Assembly: GCA_905250075.1 (NCBI GenBank)
Contig: CAJNOP010000081.1
Location: forward strand, 682,001 to 746,000
DNA length: 64,000 nucleotides
Direction of reading: 5' to 3'
Origin: Rotaria sp. Silwood1
Taxonomy: Eukaryota > Rotifera > Eurotatoria > Philodinida > Philodinidae
Shown: in pieces, positions 14,601 through 26,253 of the stretch
Layout: each line of letters begins with the position of its first letter
Numbering within the stretch: position 1 is the stretch's first letter
Notes under the pieces: model-generated
What the model was told of the DNA's origin: nothing
Seen by the model: the letters and a program-made list of their open reading frames with translations, nothing else
Database searches by the model: none
Position numbers and translations under genes: made by a program

Positions 14601-16301
14601 TCTCGTCGTCTTACACAAACATGTGCTTACCTTTTGTTGACGTGATTCACGCATAGTTTGATAACGATGAAGAGTACGAGTAGTAGTGGTAGTAATACTA
14701 GTAATTCGACCTACCATCAGATGAACGAGAAAGAAAAAAGAAGAAGAAGAAGAAGAAGAGAAGGATTTGACTATCGGACAATGACGCCGATTGTATGATG
14801 TGTGTGTGTGAGAGAGTTTGCGTACACGCATGTATCAAATATAGAAAATAAAATATAACAAAAGATGATGTAAGGTTAAAAAAAACTACTGTGAAAGCAC
14901 AGAGCATACATTAAATATAGTTTGTTTCCTGAACAGACGCGTACGCGATCTAAACTAGATAGATATATGTGCCTATGTTTGTCGAGCAATATGGAAGATA
15001 AAAAGTAGCACGTCGCTGCTATCATTGCTAACATCTATTAACTGGTCAATTGATTAACAACAGGAGTACATAAGGGAGAACATTAAAACTAGTCGGCATC
15101 AAATCAGTTGAGTTCAAAGCATCCGTCAAGTAGCTCCTTCGAGGCACTTTGCTCTTTTCCTTTAAGCATTGTTCATTTCCCCATTTTACTTGCTTATTAT
15201 AATAATAGATAGTAGTATAAGTTTGTTGTTGCGATTGACCAATTTCGAGAATATATATTCAAACAGTATACAATCAAAACATTTTTTTTGTGGTCTAATC
15301 GTCAATACATCGCGCAATTTGAATGGAGGAAGACGAATGAACAATCAATTTCGAACTATCATCTATCGGCAAAAAAGAAAGAACGATAAATTCTTCTTCG
15401 TTTTAGTGACCACCATCTCTTTCAATTTAGCCGCGAGACATGTGATGATGTGAATGAATGAACGTGAGAATGCGTATACATATGCACTTTTTATGTCTCC
15501 TTCGTCCTTCTTGATCTTGGCCAAGCTACGAAAGGAAATAGTAACAAGACGATGACCACAAAGAAGAAGAGAAAACAATCATATCAATCCGACTAATTTA
15601 AAGTTGTTATCAATGGTTAATAGCGATTCATTTGTTATATTTTAAAATAAAAGTAAAAGTACTTTTCACATATTTTTTCTTTCTCTTTTGAACAATGCAT
15701 GACTAAGATTTCATTCATAAAAGTTAATTGACCTTCGTCTCACACATATTCTTATAAACACTTTCATGCACAATATAGAAAATAAATGAACAGTTGACCT
15801 CGTTAATATGACATCATATTGCGAAATTTGTTTCATTGATCTTATTATACATCACTTGATGAATTAGTTAGTCTCAGTTAGATGTTTGTGGTTATATGCG
15901 CGTATGTTCATTTATTGACTGGACGTGTATATGTATATTATACTTGTCTAAAGGTTAAAATAGTGTGTCATTACTTCTACTACTCCCATCAAACGTTATT
16001 ATTGACTCAAAGAAAGAAGAAAAAAACGAGGTCTCATATGCAATATCTTTAAACAACATTCAATCTAATCCAATCAATAATTGATTTCTATAAGCAACAA
16101 CAGTCGCTGACCTTACTAGAACATCCGTATAAAAGATGATTATGTGTCTATGTCTGCTCTGCTATGCACCGTTGAACTTCTTCATCTATCCAATTAACAT
16201 TTGTCTCTGTCTATTCTATTGTCAATCAATTGCAAACATATAAAAGAAATCTATTCGATATGTATGTTTAGATTTATTTAATTTTTCAAGAATTTGTTTT
16301 T
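11649..16301. other. 5' flank or upstream intron, repeat-rich
   Basis: Apart from the candidate exon at 14631-14717, I see no supported coding sequence. The interval carries TA, CA and CTCT microsatellites (for example 13177-13193, 13613-13630 and 13855-13890), as expected of intergenic or intronic DNA. Promoter position for the spectrin-repeat gene cannot be read from it. Confidence 0.4.
14631..14717 (-). CDS. Candidate alternative first coding exon of the spectrin-repeat gene
   Basis: ATG at 14717 opens 29 codons (MVGRITSITTTTTRTLHRYQ, then TMRESRQQK) that end at a strong AAAAG|GTAAGC donor at 14631. The exon ends in phase 0. That phase fits several downstream repeat exons (8939, 8723, 8195, 5540) but not the 9006-9111 exon. 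It could start a different isoform of the same gene, or be an internal exon, since an acceptor-like GGTAG precedes the second codon. No protein family is recognised. The low-complexity Thr run followed by a basic helix is unlike intronic noise, but the assignment is inference. Confidence 0.35.
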
Positions 16302-17288
16302 TTAGCAAATTTTAGCGTCATTAAGTGATTTTTGTGCATAGTTTGGCCATTGTTCCATTTCATGAGGACGAGCACCTTCATATGTTAGTTCAACCGGTGT
16401 ACTGAAACTTGCATTTCGATGGAATGGACTATTAAATGTTTTCAATTGTGTAACACCCTACAAAAAAAAAGAAATACATAGACTTAATTAATAATTAAAG
16501 AAAAATTTTATAAGAATCATTACATGAGTTGTATGTCGGTGTTCAGTCCAAAATGAAATGGGCATTTCATGTAAAAGGTCATGAGGCTAAAATAAAAATA
16601 AAAAGCAAAAGAAGACATATTATATTCTTAAACCATTGAACTGAAGTGTTTTAATTGTTATTTTATTCATATTGGGAAGAAAAACAAAATTAAAAATGTT
16701 TTTATAGGCAAATTAAACGTAGAATAATATTATTTGAAATGAACTGTTTTTACTCTGTTGTCAAACAATGAACAATATCGTATGAGAAAAGTTTCTTGTA
16801 ATTATGAATAAAATATCTTTTCGATTTCTATGTTATTTGAGAATATTTACTTGTGTAGCTGGTGGTGGTTTAGATTCAAATTCTTTATTATAGTGTGTAC
16901 GATATTCACTATTCGATTCCTCAATACGTTCTTGACGTAAACTTTCATCATATTCACGTTTGCGTGCATTTAATTCCGATGTAACTTGACGTGTTAATTC
17001 ATACTCAAGACGTTTTCGTCGTGCACCTTGTTCTTTTTGTTCAAATGGTCCAAATTTACTATAATTTTGACGATATATTGTAGCATTATCAAGAGGAGCT
17101 TCAAAATGTTGTGTTAATAAGGCTGTGTGAGAAGTTTTTTTTGTAGTTGGTGGTGAAGTTGGTAGATTTTTGTTTTGTTGTTCAAGTCGATGATCAAGAT
17201 GTTCAGTTGCACGTTCTTCAACCCAATTTTCAATTAAAATTTGACCATTAGCATTTGGAATACGACGTGCTCTTTGAATATTCGACAT
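16302..17288 (-). CDS. SPAG8: SPAG8-like sperm/ciliary microtubule-associated protein
   Basis: Three minus-strand exons, 16851-17288, 16524-16586 and 16302-16457, give 218 residues from ATG 17288 to a TAA at 16302. Recognition rests on matches in order to the remembered C-terminal half of vertebrate SPAG8: an NWVEERATEHLD block near residue 21, an ISFWTEHR block in exon 2, and a final SPFHRNASFSTPVEL block in exon 3 resembling the FRKNCSFSTPVPL end of SPAG8. SPAG8 is a protein of sperm flagella and motile cilia, described as a microtubule inner protein, so this product probably acts inside axonemal microtubules. The protein is about half the human length; the long repetitive N-terminus of mammalian SPAG8 is absent. 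Both introns are short with GTAAAT/GTAATG donors. No splice acceptor directly precedes this ATG. Confidence 0.8.
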
Positions 17289-20200
17289 GGTTTACAATAG
17301 ATTATTTATGTCAAAAATGTTTGTTTTTTTGTATATGACATTTGTCAGTAACAAATATTCAAGTTAACATGGTAACCATCCTCTATTCTTTATTCTGTGA
17401 TGTCGTTCACATCCAAGAAGTCTTTTAAATAGTGTAAATGAAAATAAAAATAATGTAGTTTTTCTTTGTTGATAGTTTTTATATTTATCATGTGACATTG
17501 TGTTAATTCTATTGAAATGACTAGTGACCTTTAACCATGTTTGCATTTTAATGATAGCTGTATGCCAATGGTTTTAATCTCAAGGGATGACTTTTTTTTC
17601 TAGAATACAATTTTATATGTCTCTTGAGAATATTAATATTCGATCACTCAATTTCATGCTGGTTTTATTTATCAATTATTCTTCGTCTGAGTGAATTGGA
17701 CATTTTAATTTATTACTATTATTCAAAAAAAAAAGGTAAAAAGCACAACATATCATTAAAACATAACGATTGTAATCAGTTATTATTAAGAAAAAAAATA
17801 GACTTAAGACGTTATACATAATACATAATATCGATAAAATCAATCAAAGACATATATCAATTAAGAGAACAACTATCTTTCAACATCATATTATTTAATG
17901 ATATTATTTGATGACAGTTGTGTCTGTCCAGTTGGATTTCTAGATATATCTCATTGTGATTCTTTGCAAAGTTTGATTAGTCTAGACAAATGATATTTGA
18001 TGAGAATGTCTTCTCCATTGAGATTTCTGTTGAAACTTTGTTATATTTAGAATTGATATAGAAACAACTGTAACAAAATGACGATGATATTGATATTTCT
18101 ATTAGGATTATTAATTATATTAGTACCATCAGTGTTCTTCATCGATAAAAGAATATCTATGTTCTTTTAAACAATGTACAAGAAAATGTTTTGAGTAAAG
18201 CCTTTTACACATTAGAAGACCTCGAATCTTCTAACATGCCAAGGACTCTACATGACTTAAAGTGATCACTATCAGAATTGAGGTTTGTTCCAGTTCTTCT
18301 ATCTTTGATTATCGAATTGAATTTTTGTTCTGGTTTATGATACCTAGTTTTCTGTCTGCAATATTGAAATTATCTTCATAAATCTTAACGTTTTCGATTG
18401 GAAATTGACTATTCTTATAGTTTACATTTTGAATTCAGTGGAATTCATAATATTTTCCAATATTTTTCATTTCATTATTATTCGGATGTGATCTTAAATA
18501 TTAGAAGATTAAGTTTTAGTTTTATTTGTTGTCGTCTGTGAAATTTTTTTAACATTCTTAATCGATATAAATTCATGCAGTGTCATGACAAATATCTTTC
18601 TTATAAAAGTTATATCGTAGCCAAGCATTTTCCATACCTATCAGAAGCCAAGCCATATGAGGATTATTTACGGTTGTTCTATGGACAATGGTTCACTTGT
18701 ATGTATTTAGATTGAAAATCTTGACCAATTGATATTTTTTAAAGGAATTATCATATCTTTTTGTTTATTTTGTCTTCAATGTTTGCTAGATGTAATTTCA
18801 AAAATATTATGCAAGAAGAATTTTGATGAGATCTAACATTCAGAATAATTATTCAAAGAATATGAGTAGAAAATATCATACAAATGTTGTTATGATTTGT
18901 AATCTACTTTTGATACGTGCATTGTTTAGCATCTAATGGATGTTTTTCAGTTGCCACCAGTAATTTCTATTGTATCAAGCTGTGTTTTTTTCTTTACAAG
19001 AACATTAATGATATATATAATGTAAACATCTCAATTACATAGAAAAATATCTTGCACGGAGAAAGAAATTAGTCAAATGTTTGCAGACATTTCATATCAC
19101 CTTGCAGTATTTTGAAGTTGGTTTTACTCTGAGAACTATCATTTTTCAGTTATAAATAATCACATGAATTGAATGTTACGAAGGGGAATCACAAGAATTG
19201 ATACCTACTAATTGAGCTCATATTAAGGCGGTTTTAATCTAATTTTTGGTCTTTAAATACTTAACGAAAAATAAAAGCTAAGAAATTCGACGTGAAACGT
19301 TTTATAGACTGAATGGACACGTAAAATATCTTAAAAATTTCAGCCGAAAAAATTTTTCTTTTGTCGAGATATTGAGTTTACTTGAAAACTCAATGTCTTG
19401 ACAAGGAAATATTCTTTCCTGGTAGAACTTTTAGAATATGTTATTAATCATTAGAGTAATCTATAGGCAAGATTCATTGTTGAAATTCTGCTTTTTGATT
19501 TTTCAATTTTCTATTCTCAAAGCTCAACCCGAAAATCAGTACAATGATTATACCTCGGTTTCAAAGGTCGATAAAAACGAACTGTTGTAGACATTTGCTA
19601 GTCTCACCAAGGTATCATATGAGTTCAATTCGTGGATATCTGTTCAAGTGGTTCCTTGGTTAGCTAATGCATATTTTACAAGAATCAGTAACTAACATCT
19701 TGAGAAACAGTAGATTTGTGTTAAACAAGACACTATACTGTAGAACTATTGTTAACAGATTAGTGGTTAAGACATTATGATGTTCACCTTTATTTGTATA
19801 TTGATTTTTCTCGATAGAGAATGATAATTATGTAATATATGTATTAATTTTTCGTAAAAAATATTAGCAACTTTTTTGCTCTTCAGTAGTTGAATAAATA
19901 CAAATATATTTCCTCGTTGATTACAGTTTAACTACTATGCAAAAGGTCATTCGAAAGGTATCGATAAAATATGTTCTCCAAAACATAAATAATAATTATC
20001 CTCAAAATCAAGATTTTTTCTTAAAAAAATGATGATCGAGAAAATAATACATTCAACTAAAGAAATGATGCGTTCAAAATGTATATTTGTATCAGTGAGT
20101 TTCATATTGCTGTTTTATTAATTATCGTTCAAGACAAGAATCTGATTTTGTCTTTTTCGAGAAAAGCAATGACGCCTGTACTTCTTGTTAATGATTTTTT

Positions 20201-22350
20201 TTAATATGAACACAGCAAATCAGTACTTTTTAAACAAAAGTCGTTGCTATAAAAAATTATCAAAAGCATAGGTATTGTCTTCATATTCCAATTGTCACAA
20301 GACTACGATATTCGTCATCAATATGTAACAAAAACCCTCAACTATTCAGCGTCAAACATTTCCTATGAAAATGTTATCCGGTGTAAAGCAGATGGCAAGA
20401 TCTCAGCCAGAACAATTTGAGATGAAATATGTAGACAAATGCTTTATTGTGAAATGTTTGACAATGAACAATCGAGATTCTTTTTGTATACTGTTGTCGA
20501 TTATCACGACCTTTTAACAAGCAAAATCTGCAAATCATTACTTTCCTTTTGTACTTTTCATGGAAATGATTCTTTCTTTTCAAAAGGTACTGATTTGGTT
20601 TCTTTATATTAAAAAAGTTCAAGAATGTTGGTTTAGTGATATGGTATACTCACAGTCTTCAACAAAAAGTACAGCTAAATAAAAAAAAAAAGCACTTAGC
20701 GAAAGGAAGGATACAGCTTAGAGAGAAGCTCCACTTGTTTCAAAGAGAGAGAGGAAGCCTTCTAATCCGCTTCTTTTGACCTTATTCTAGAAGTCGTGTT
20801 AATATTTACTTAGTAAGAGATAAAAAGTTAATATATTTCTATCGTATGAAAACAAAGATCTTAGTTACGAATACTTGAAAATAAAAATTCTCAGAATATT
20901 AAGACGCTAAAATTCAATTTTGAAGTCGGAAGAAATCTAGTCATGTCAATCCATTCGAATGAGTCTTTTTTCCAGTTGGGTACTGTTTCTCGTTAGTCGT
21001 TTTATGTACACAGTAGTGTTCAAAACAATTTAGGCCCATCAATTTTTATACCAGTTTCATAGGAATCATTTATTGTTGTTAATTCTGATGTAGTCGGATA
21101 ATCCAAAATGAATACTACGTACTGATTGATTTTCTCAATATGCATATTCATTTTTAAAATCTTTTCTAAATATTACATAGAATTGAAAGATACTTGTTTG
21201 GCAATTGAATTCAATTTTTTTTTGAGAAATTTTATCTATTTTTGTTCGTATTCCTCACAGTGGATATATAAATTTTCAGTTTTCATATTGTAAAAGTAAC
21301 TTGGTATTGCTTTCTAGCATTTGCGATCATTAAATGGTTGTTCTGATCCATTGCAAATTCTTTAGAAACTTACAATTGTATCAATTCTATCCGTCATGTT
21401 TCTTCCAACAATGGGTGGAAATAATATCAAAATACACACATAGATGATGTCTTTGTTGGGTTATTCAATTAATCTGAGACTAACCAAAATGAATGAATCT
21501 CATAAGAACAATATTGAAAAATATGAAACCAAGCTTTTGTGCAAACCACTATATATAATTGATACATCCAACGTAGATATCAGATTAAAAGTTATATTAA
21601 TTTTATCTTTTATTACAGAATATTTGATAAAATTTCTTCAAGGATGAACATTGATCATAGACTATTTCATAAATAGTATCTTGAATAACAACTAATTTTA
21701 GTTCATTTCTTTTCTAAACATCATTTTATCAATAATACACTTAAAATTAAATTGACATGTTTTCTTTAGAAAAAGGATTTATATTGATTACAATATAAAA
21801 GACAAAAATCGATTTATTTAAGTAATGTTTCAATATGATTGGTGACTAATTCATTTAATAATTGATTAAATATAATTAATATTTAATTAATGAATAAATA
21901 TTTTAGTTATTAAATGAGCTAGACTGAAGTTAAATATTATTTCAAAAACATAATCACATTTTTGATATTCGTTCAAGTGCAGCCCAAGTTGTTAGTAAAG
22001 GCTTTGATGAATTTATATCTAATAAGAAAAATAAATTATTGATTAGATTTAAATGAATATTATTCTCGAGATCTAGAACAAATTTAGACCAAATAATCTA
22101 ATGAACTGTTGAAAAAGATCAATTCCAAACAAAAGAACTGTTCAATTAATTCAGATCCAAATACTTAGCTGTCTGAATAATTTTATTGTGCTTTTGGTTA
22201 AGCATTATAATAACAGAACAAAGATTTTTCAATTGGAGGGTATGGTCCTCGAAAACAGATCAAAGGCTTATTAAACCCAGAAGTGCACATCTAGGAAACA
22301 GAACAGTTCCTAGCAATAAAAAACTATTTGAACAGCTTCTAAGATCTGAA
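17289..22350. other. Long region without recognisable genes
   Basis: About 5 kb upstream of SPAG8 with no ORF that shows splice support or family similarity. It is less microsatellite-rich than the flanks. It contains an imperfect hairpin at 19346-19419 and a transposon-end-like sequence near 21005-21040 for which I found no partner end. Confidence 0.45.
19346..19419. repeat. Imperfect inverted repeat (hairpin)
   Basis: The two halves pair over about 34 positions with several mismatches, around a loop of about 5 nt (ACTTG). The inner stem reads ATTGAGTTT against AAACTCAAT. It lies far from any recognised gene. It could be a fold-back element remnant or a small hairpin transcript; nothing here decides. 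Confidence 0.45.
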
Positions 22351-22359
22351 CTGAACTAC

Positions 22360-23700
22360 TCGAATAAATCAATTCAAATTAGAGAACTTTCTCAAGGATC
22401 CCTTAAATTCGAAGTAAAACTGAGCTTGCGTACCCCTATCATTCATATTGGTATTAGTTTGATTTGATGTGATGTTAGTTGTAAGATTAAGATTTGTATT
22501 ATCTAACCATGTTGTCCAACCGAGTTTTATTTTGTTCGATGTTTCAGTTTGATCAGCGTTTGAGTTTTTAAATTTTTTTCTTATATTATTAATGTTTATG
22601 GAATTAGTATTTTCATGATACTGGCTTGAGAATACTGAATTTGTTGTTGATGCATTTTTATTTTTTGATTTCTTCTGATGGAAGAAAAAAAAAGAAATAA
22701 ATAGTATCATGTATTTGAATATATTTGAGTTTTATTGTCTTTTAGGTTTAAAATTTTTGTCTAGTTGTTCATACAAAAAACAACTCATAGTTTAAACAAA
22801 AAGAAAAAATGGAATCGAAATACTTTGTTTTGTTCTTTTGCAAAATTTTTCTTCGAGGAATTAATGTTTGTCTTAGCTCTAGAAAAACTAATGAAGTGAT
22901 TAATTTAAATTGATGTACAACGACAAATTTACATGGATGATGATTGACCGTTTTTGTTAGTTTTTAAAGCTAAAATCGATATATATTTATTTCTACCAGT
23001 TGAATCTATTTACTTATTGTATTTGGTGTACGCGATTGAGATCTTAAAACAAAAAAAGAAGTTTTTATTTTGTGTTAAATCAAAAAGCAATAATTTATTA
23101 CTTGGGAGATTGTATTCTCATTGAATTTTCTTTTGTCTAAACAACAATGAGATTTATCAAAAGGAAATATTATTGTTTTTAACTTTAGTAGTTTGTTGAT
23201 GTGTTGATTTATCTTTTGCAAATGTTTTCGGAGATAATGATGGTGTTTTAGTATGTGTTATTTGTGATTGATTTCTTTTCAACATTTTATTTATGCTTTT
23301 AAATTTAGTATTAGCTTGATTGTTAATTGGAATATTTGTAGTTAGAGATTGTTGCTTTTTTGAGCCACAGTCACGAATACAAAAGTCTTAGAAGAAAAAG
23401 CATTTATTGATAATGAAAATCTGAATAGAGGTTTCTTTCTACTTAATCGACGTTGACGTATAGCTTCTTTTTCTGCTTCACGCTCAGGTTCAGTAAGTTT
23501 ATATAATGTGCAAAAAATTAATCGAATAGTTTTACTGGTATCCAATATTATTGGTAGGGCTTGAACAGCTTTAATTGAAGATTTTTTAATACATGTGTTT
23601 ATTGAATAAATTTTTTACTAAGTATATTGATAAGAGAATATCTCGAATTGTAGGATCCTCAATGATTTTATAGTCTGCTAGGATTCGATCACTATAAGAA
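22360..23700 (-). CDS. Fragmentary hypothetical gene (possible exons, unknown protein)
   Basis: Several minus-strand segments look coding. One, ending near 23170, reads LTEPEREAEKEAIRQRRL. It continues after a possible roughly 70-nt intron (donor GTAGAA, acceptor TCTAAG) into CIRDCGSKKQQSLTTNIP and a Ser/Thr/Lys/Gln-rich stretch. Another begins after a strong TTCTTCCATCAG acceptor at about 22678 and encodes an Asn/Ser/Thr-rich tail (WTTWLDNTNLNLTTN). A third, near 23632-23692, reads ILADYKIIEDPTIRDILL, but its phase does not fit the next segment. I recognise no family. It may be a fast-evolving protein, a decayed gene, or partly chance. Boundaries are approximate. Confidence 0.25.
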
Positions 23701-24030
23701 TTTTAAAAATCTAAAAGATTCAGAATTCATAAGTTTTCTAGACAGGATAATGACTCGTGGAAACACATATGGAATGAATGCTGAAAACCTTGTCTCTCCT
23801 ATTCATACAGTACTGACCTAAGAGATACTGTTTCTAATCTTTTTGTTGATTAACAGACATATTGTCTCATTTTCTATAACATTTTGAAACTCGTCTTATC
23901 TTATTTGATTATAATACTGCAAATGTCAAAAATGTATAAAGAACACCCCAAACGAGAATGAAAATGTATAATATCTCATCGTCGAATTGTTAAATCTTTT
24001 TTTTTGTATTTTTCTTAATCTCATAAACGT

Positions 24031-24738
24031 CTACACTAAATTAAAATACGAAGTCAAATAGAATTGAACAATTGAAAGTATTCTATTGTTAATAAATCTT
24101 TTTCCTAGAATACCTGTTTTTGCATTTTGAAAAAAATCTTTATCTACAATATCACCAAAAAGTATTTCAAAATTTGATTGTAATGCAATAAATGCTTTTG
24201 TAATATTTCTATATGGATCATTTATATCAAATTGTTTATCATTCTGTTTTATTTTATAATTTTTTAATTGTTCACGTTGTTCTACATTTAAATGTTGTTC
24301 TTTTGAAAGTATTTTAATCAAAACTTTAGTTTTAAATATAAATCGACAAATTTTAATTATAATACCTTCATCTAACTCAATGCACATTTTAGGATATAGA
24401 CGTGAATCTGAACGTAAATGTCGATAAAGATTTCTTGTACTTAAACAAAATCGACGTATATATTCATTTATTCTTTGTAAATCATCACCAATATGTGTTG
24501 ATATTTGACATATAGGTGAAATACTTTCTCGTTGAGTAATTTCATTACGTGTTTGAAATAAAAAACGAAGACGATCACTTTGCATTCGTCGTATTGTAAA
24601 TTCAATTAAATCATTAGATATATTAGCTGCTTTATGAGACCATATTTGAAAAAATTTTTCACATGTTTCATTTGTAGGATCAATTGGACAATGACCATGC
24701 TTACTTCGAATTTGTAAATCATTTATTGCTAATGGCAT
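24031..24738 (-). CDS. Hypothetical protein, 235 aa, single exon
   Basis: An intact ATG-to-stop frame of 235 residues without introns. Its composition is that of a folded, mostly helical soluble protein, unlike neighbouring AT-rich noise: Trp, Cys and charged residues are well spread, with blocks such as FFQIWSHKAANISNDLIEF and INEYIRRFCLSTRNLYRHL. No signal peptide or membrane segment is seen, and I recognise no family. A splice acceptor (AATTAATTTAG) sits about 20 nt before the ATG, so the mRNA is probably spliced or trans-spliced at its 5' end. The next gene upstream on the same strand stops about 180 bp away, so the two may share a transcript. Confidence 0.6.
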   Translation of the reverse strand: MPLAINDLQIRSKHGHCPIDPTNETCEKFFQIWSHKAANISNDLIEFTIRRMQSDRLRFLFQTRNEITQRESISPICQISTHIGDDLQRINEYIRRFCLSTRNLYRHLRSDSRLYPKMCIELDEGIIIKICRFIFKTKVLIKILSKEQHLNVEQREQLKNYKIKQNDKQFDINDPYRNITKAFIALQSNFEILFGDIVDKDFFQNAKTGILGKRFINNRILSIVQFYLTSYFNLV

Positions 24739-24919
24739 AGTTTTTTTTTTATTTCTAAATTAATTGAAATAGATTATAGTGAGAGCGCGAATTACGCATT
24801 TTTATTAATTGTATTCAAAATTTAACAAACAAAAGCCTATGTCAATGTTGGTATGTTGTAAGGTTTTTGTTCAAATGATAAGATTTTTTTTATTATTTAA
24901 TTTATTAAAAATTCAAAAA

Positions 24920-25228
24920 CTATTGAATTTCTAATGGAAAACATTTTCGTGTTACTTGCTGGAACATATGATTATGATGAGGATCTCGTGAATATTGATA
25001 ACCATGATATTCTTTTAGCATTGTAAAACAAATTTTTGGCCAAAGAACACTTCGAAGTTGCACCTGTTTTTGTTGATATTGTCCAGCATTTTGCATTGTA
25101 ATTCGTTCATGATCGGTATTAACTAACGCATTTTCTGGATGGTAAATACGATAAGTGTTAATTCTATGAATTATTGTAAATACAAATACGAGACAAAACA
25201 AAATGCGAATTGAGATCAATGACACCAT
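24920..25228 (-). CDS. Hypothetical small membrane or secreted protein, 102 aa
   Basis: The first ATG of the frame is at 25228; the open frame extends further upstream but only through non-ATG codons. The N-terminus (MVSLISIRILFCLVFVFTII) is one hydrophobic segment, either a signal peptide or a membrane anchor. A polar 75-80-residue remainder with two Cys (WPKICFTMLKEYHGYQYSRD ... RKCFPLEI) follows. If the segment is cleaved, the two Cys could form one disulfide. I recognise no family, and no dibasic peptide-hormone pattern is clear. It lies just upstream of the 235-aa ORF on the same strand. Confidence 0.45.
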   Translation of the reverse strand: MVSLISIRILFCLVFVFTIIHRINTYRIYHPENALVNTDHERITMQNAGQYQQKQVQLRSVLWPKICFTMLKEYHGYQYSRDPHHNHMFQQVTRKCFPLEIQ

Positions 25229-25902
25229 AATCGCATGTAAAAGATAATGATAGAAAATAAACTGAAGTAGTGAATATTTCTTTTTTTTTCTGTTTTCATC
25301 ATAAGTTTGTCGATTAATAGGATTCAACTTCGTTCCTATAACTTCATAGCATTTATGATTCTAAGAATAACCCTGAAAAATACATTTATATATATCTTTC
25401 TATTCTTTGGAAATAATTGATAGCTAAATAATTGATAATAGAATGAATATTTTGAAAAACTTTATCTGCTTTAAGTCTAAAAAAAGGTTTTAAAAATCCT
25501 GATGAAATATTTATTTGCTCCATAAAAAAATACGTAGAACTCTGATGAAAAATAGACGAAATATTTTGAAATTTGTTAATGTCATCTGAAGTCTTAAAAT
25601 TACTTTTTGGAATACATATTTAATTTTTATCTAGTTTGGAATAAATATCAACAAAGTGCATGATTACATTTGAAATAAAAAAAATTAAGCTTTTTACTTC
25701 AAAAAAAACAAAGAGAGAAAAAAAATACACAAATTACTGCACAATGCGCACTGAGAATTTATAAAAAAAGACTTGTTTTTTTAATAACCGGTATGTAATT
25801 AGACAAAAACAAGAAACAAAAGAAAACAAAACATACATAAACATATAGAAATTTAAATATATATATATATAATACGAACAAGAAAAGAAAAAGAGACAAT
25901 AA

Positions 25903-26222
25903 TTATTTCTTTGTTCGTCTTCTTTTACGATATTTTCCAAATAAAATTTTTCCAAATGCTTGCCGAAAATCAGGTGAAAATATTGTATAAATCACAGGAT
26001 TTAAAAGACTATTTAAATATCCAAGCCATGTTAAAACACTAATAATTTTTTCATTTATTGTTAAATGAAATAAACCACATATTGTTTCTTCAATAAAAAA
26101 TGGTAACCAACATAATATAAAACAACCCATAACAACACCAAGAACTTTAGTTGCTTTACGTTCACGTTTAATATCAATTTTTTTACGTGATGCTGAACTT
26201 GGAGATTTTGTTACAATTTTTA

Positions 26223-26253
<31 letters not shown>

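Noticed and set aside
21005..21060. Transposon-end-like sequence (ACAGTAGTGTTCAAAACAAT)
   Set aside because: Resembles a Tc1-type end, but no inverted partner end was found nearby, so no element can be delimited.
22186..22467. 93-aa plus-strand ORF
   Set aside because: It overlaps the end of a more plausible minus-strand exon and matches nothing I recognise.
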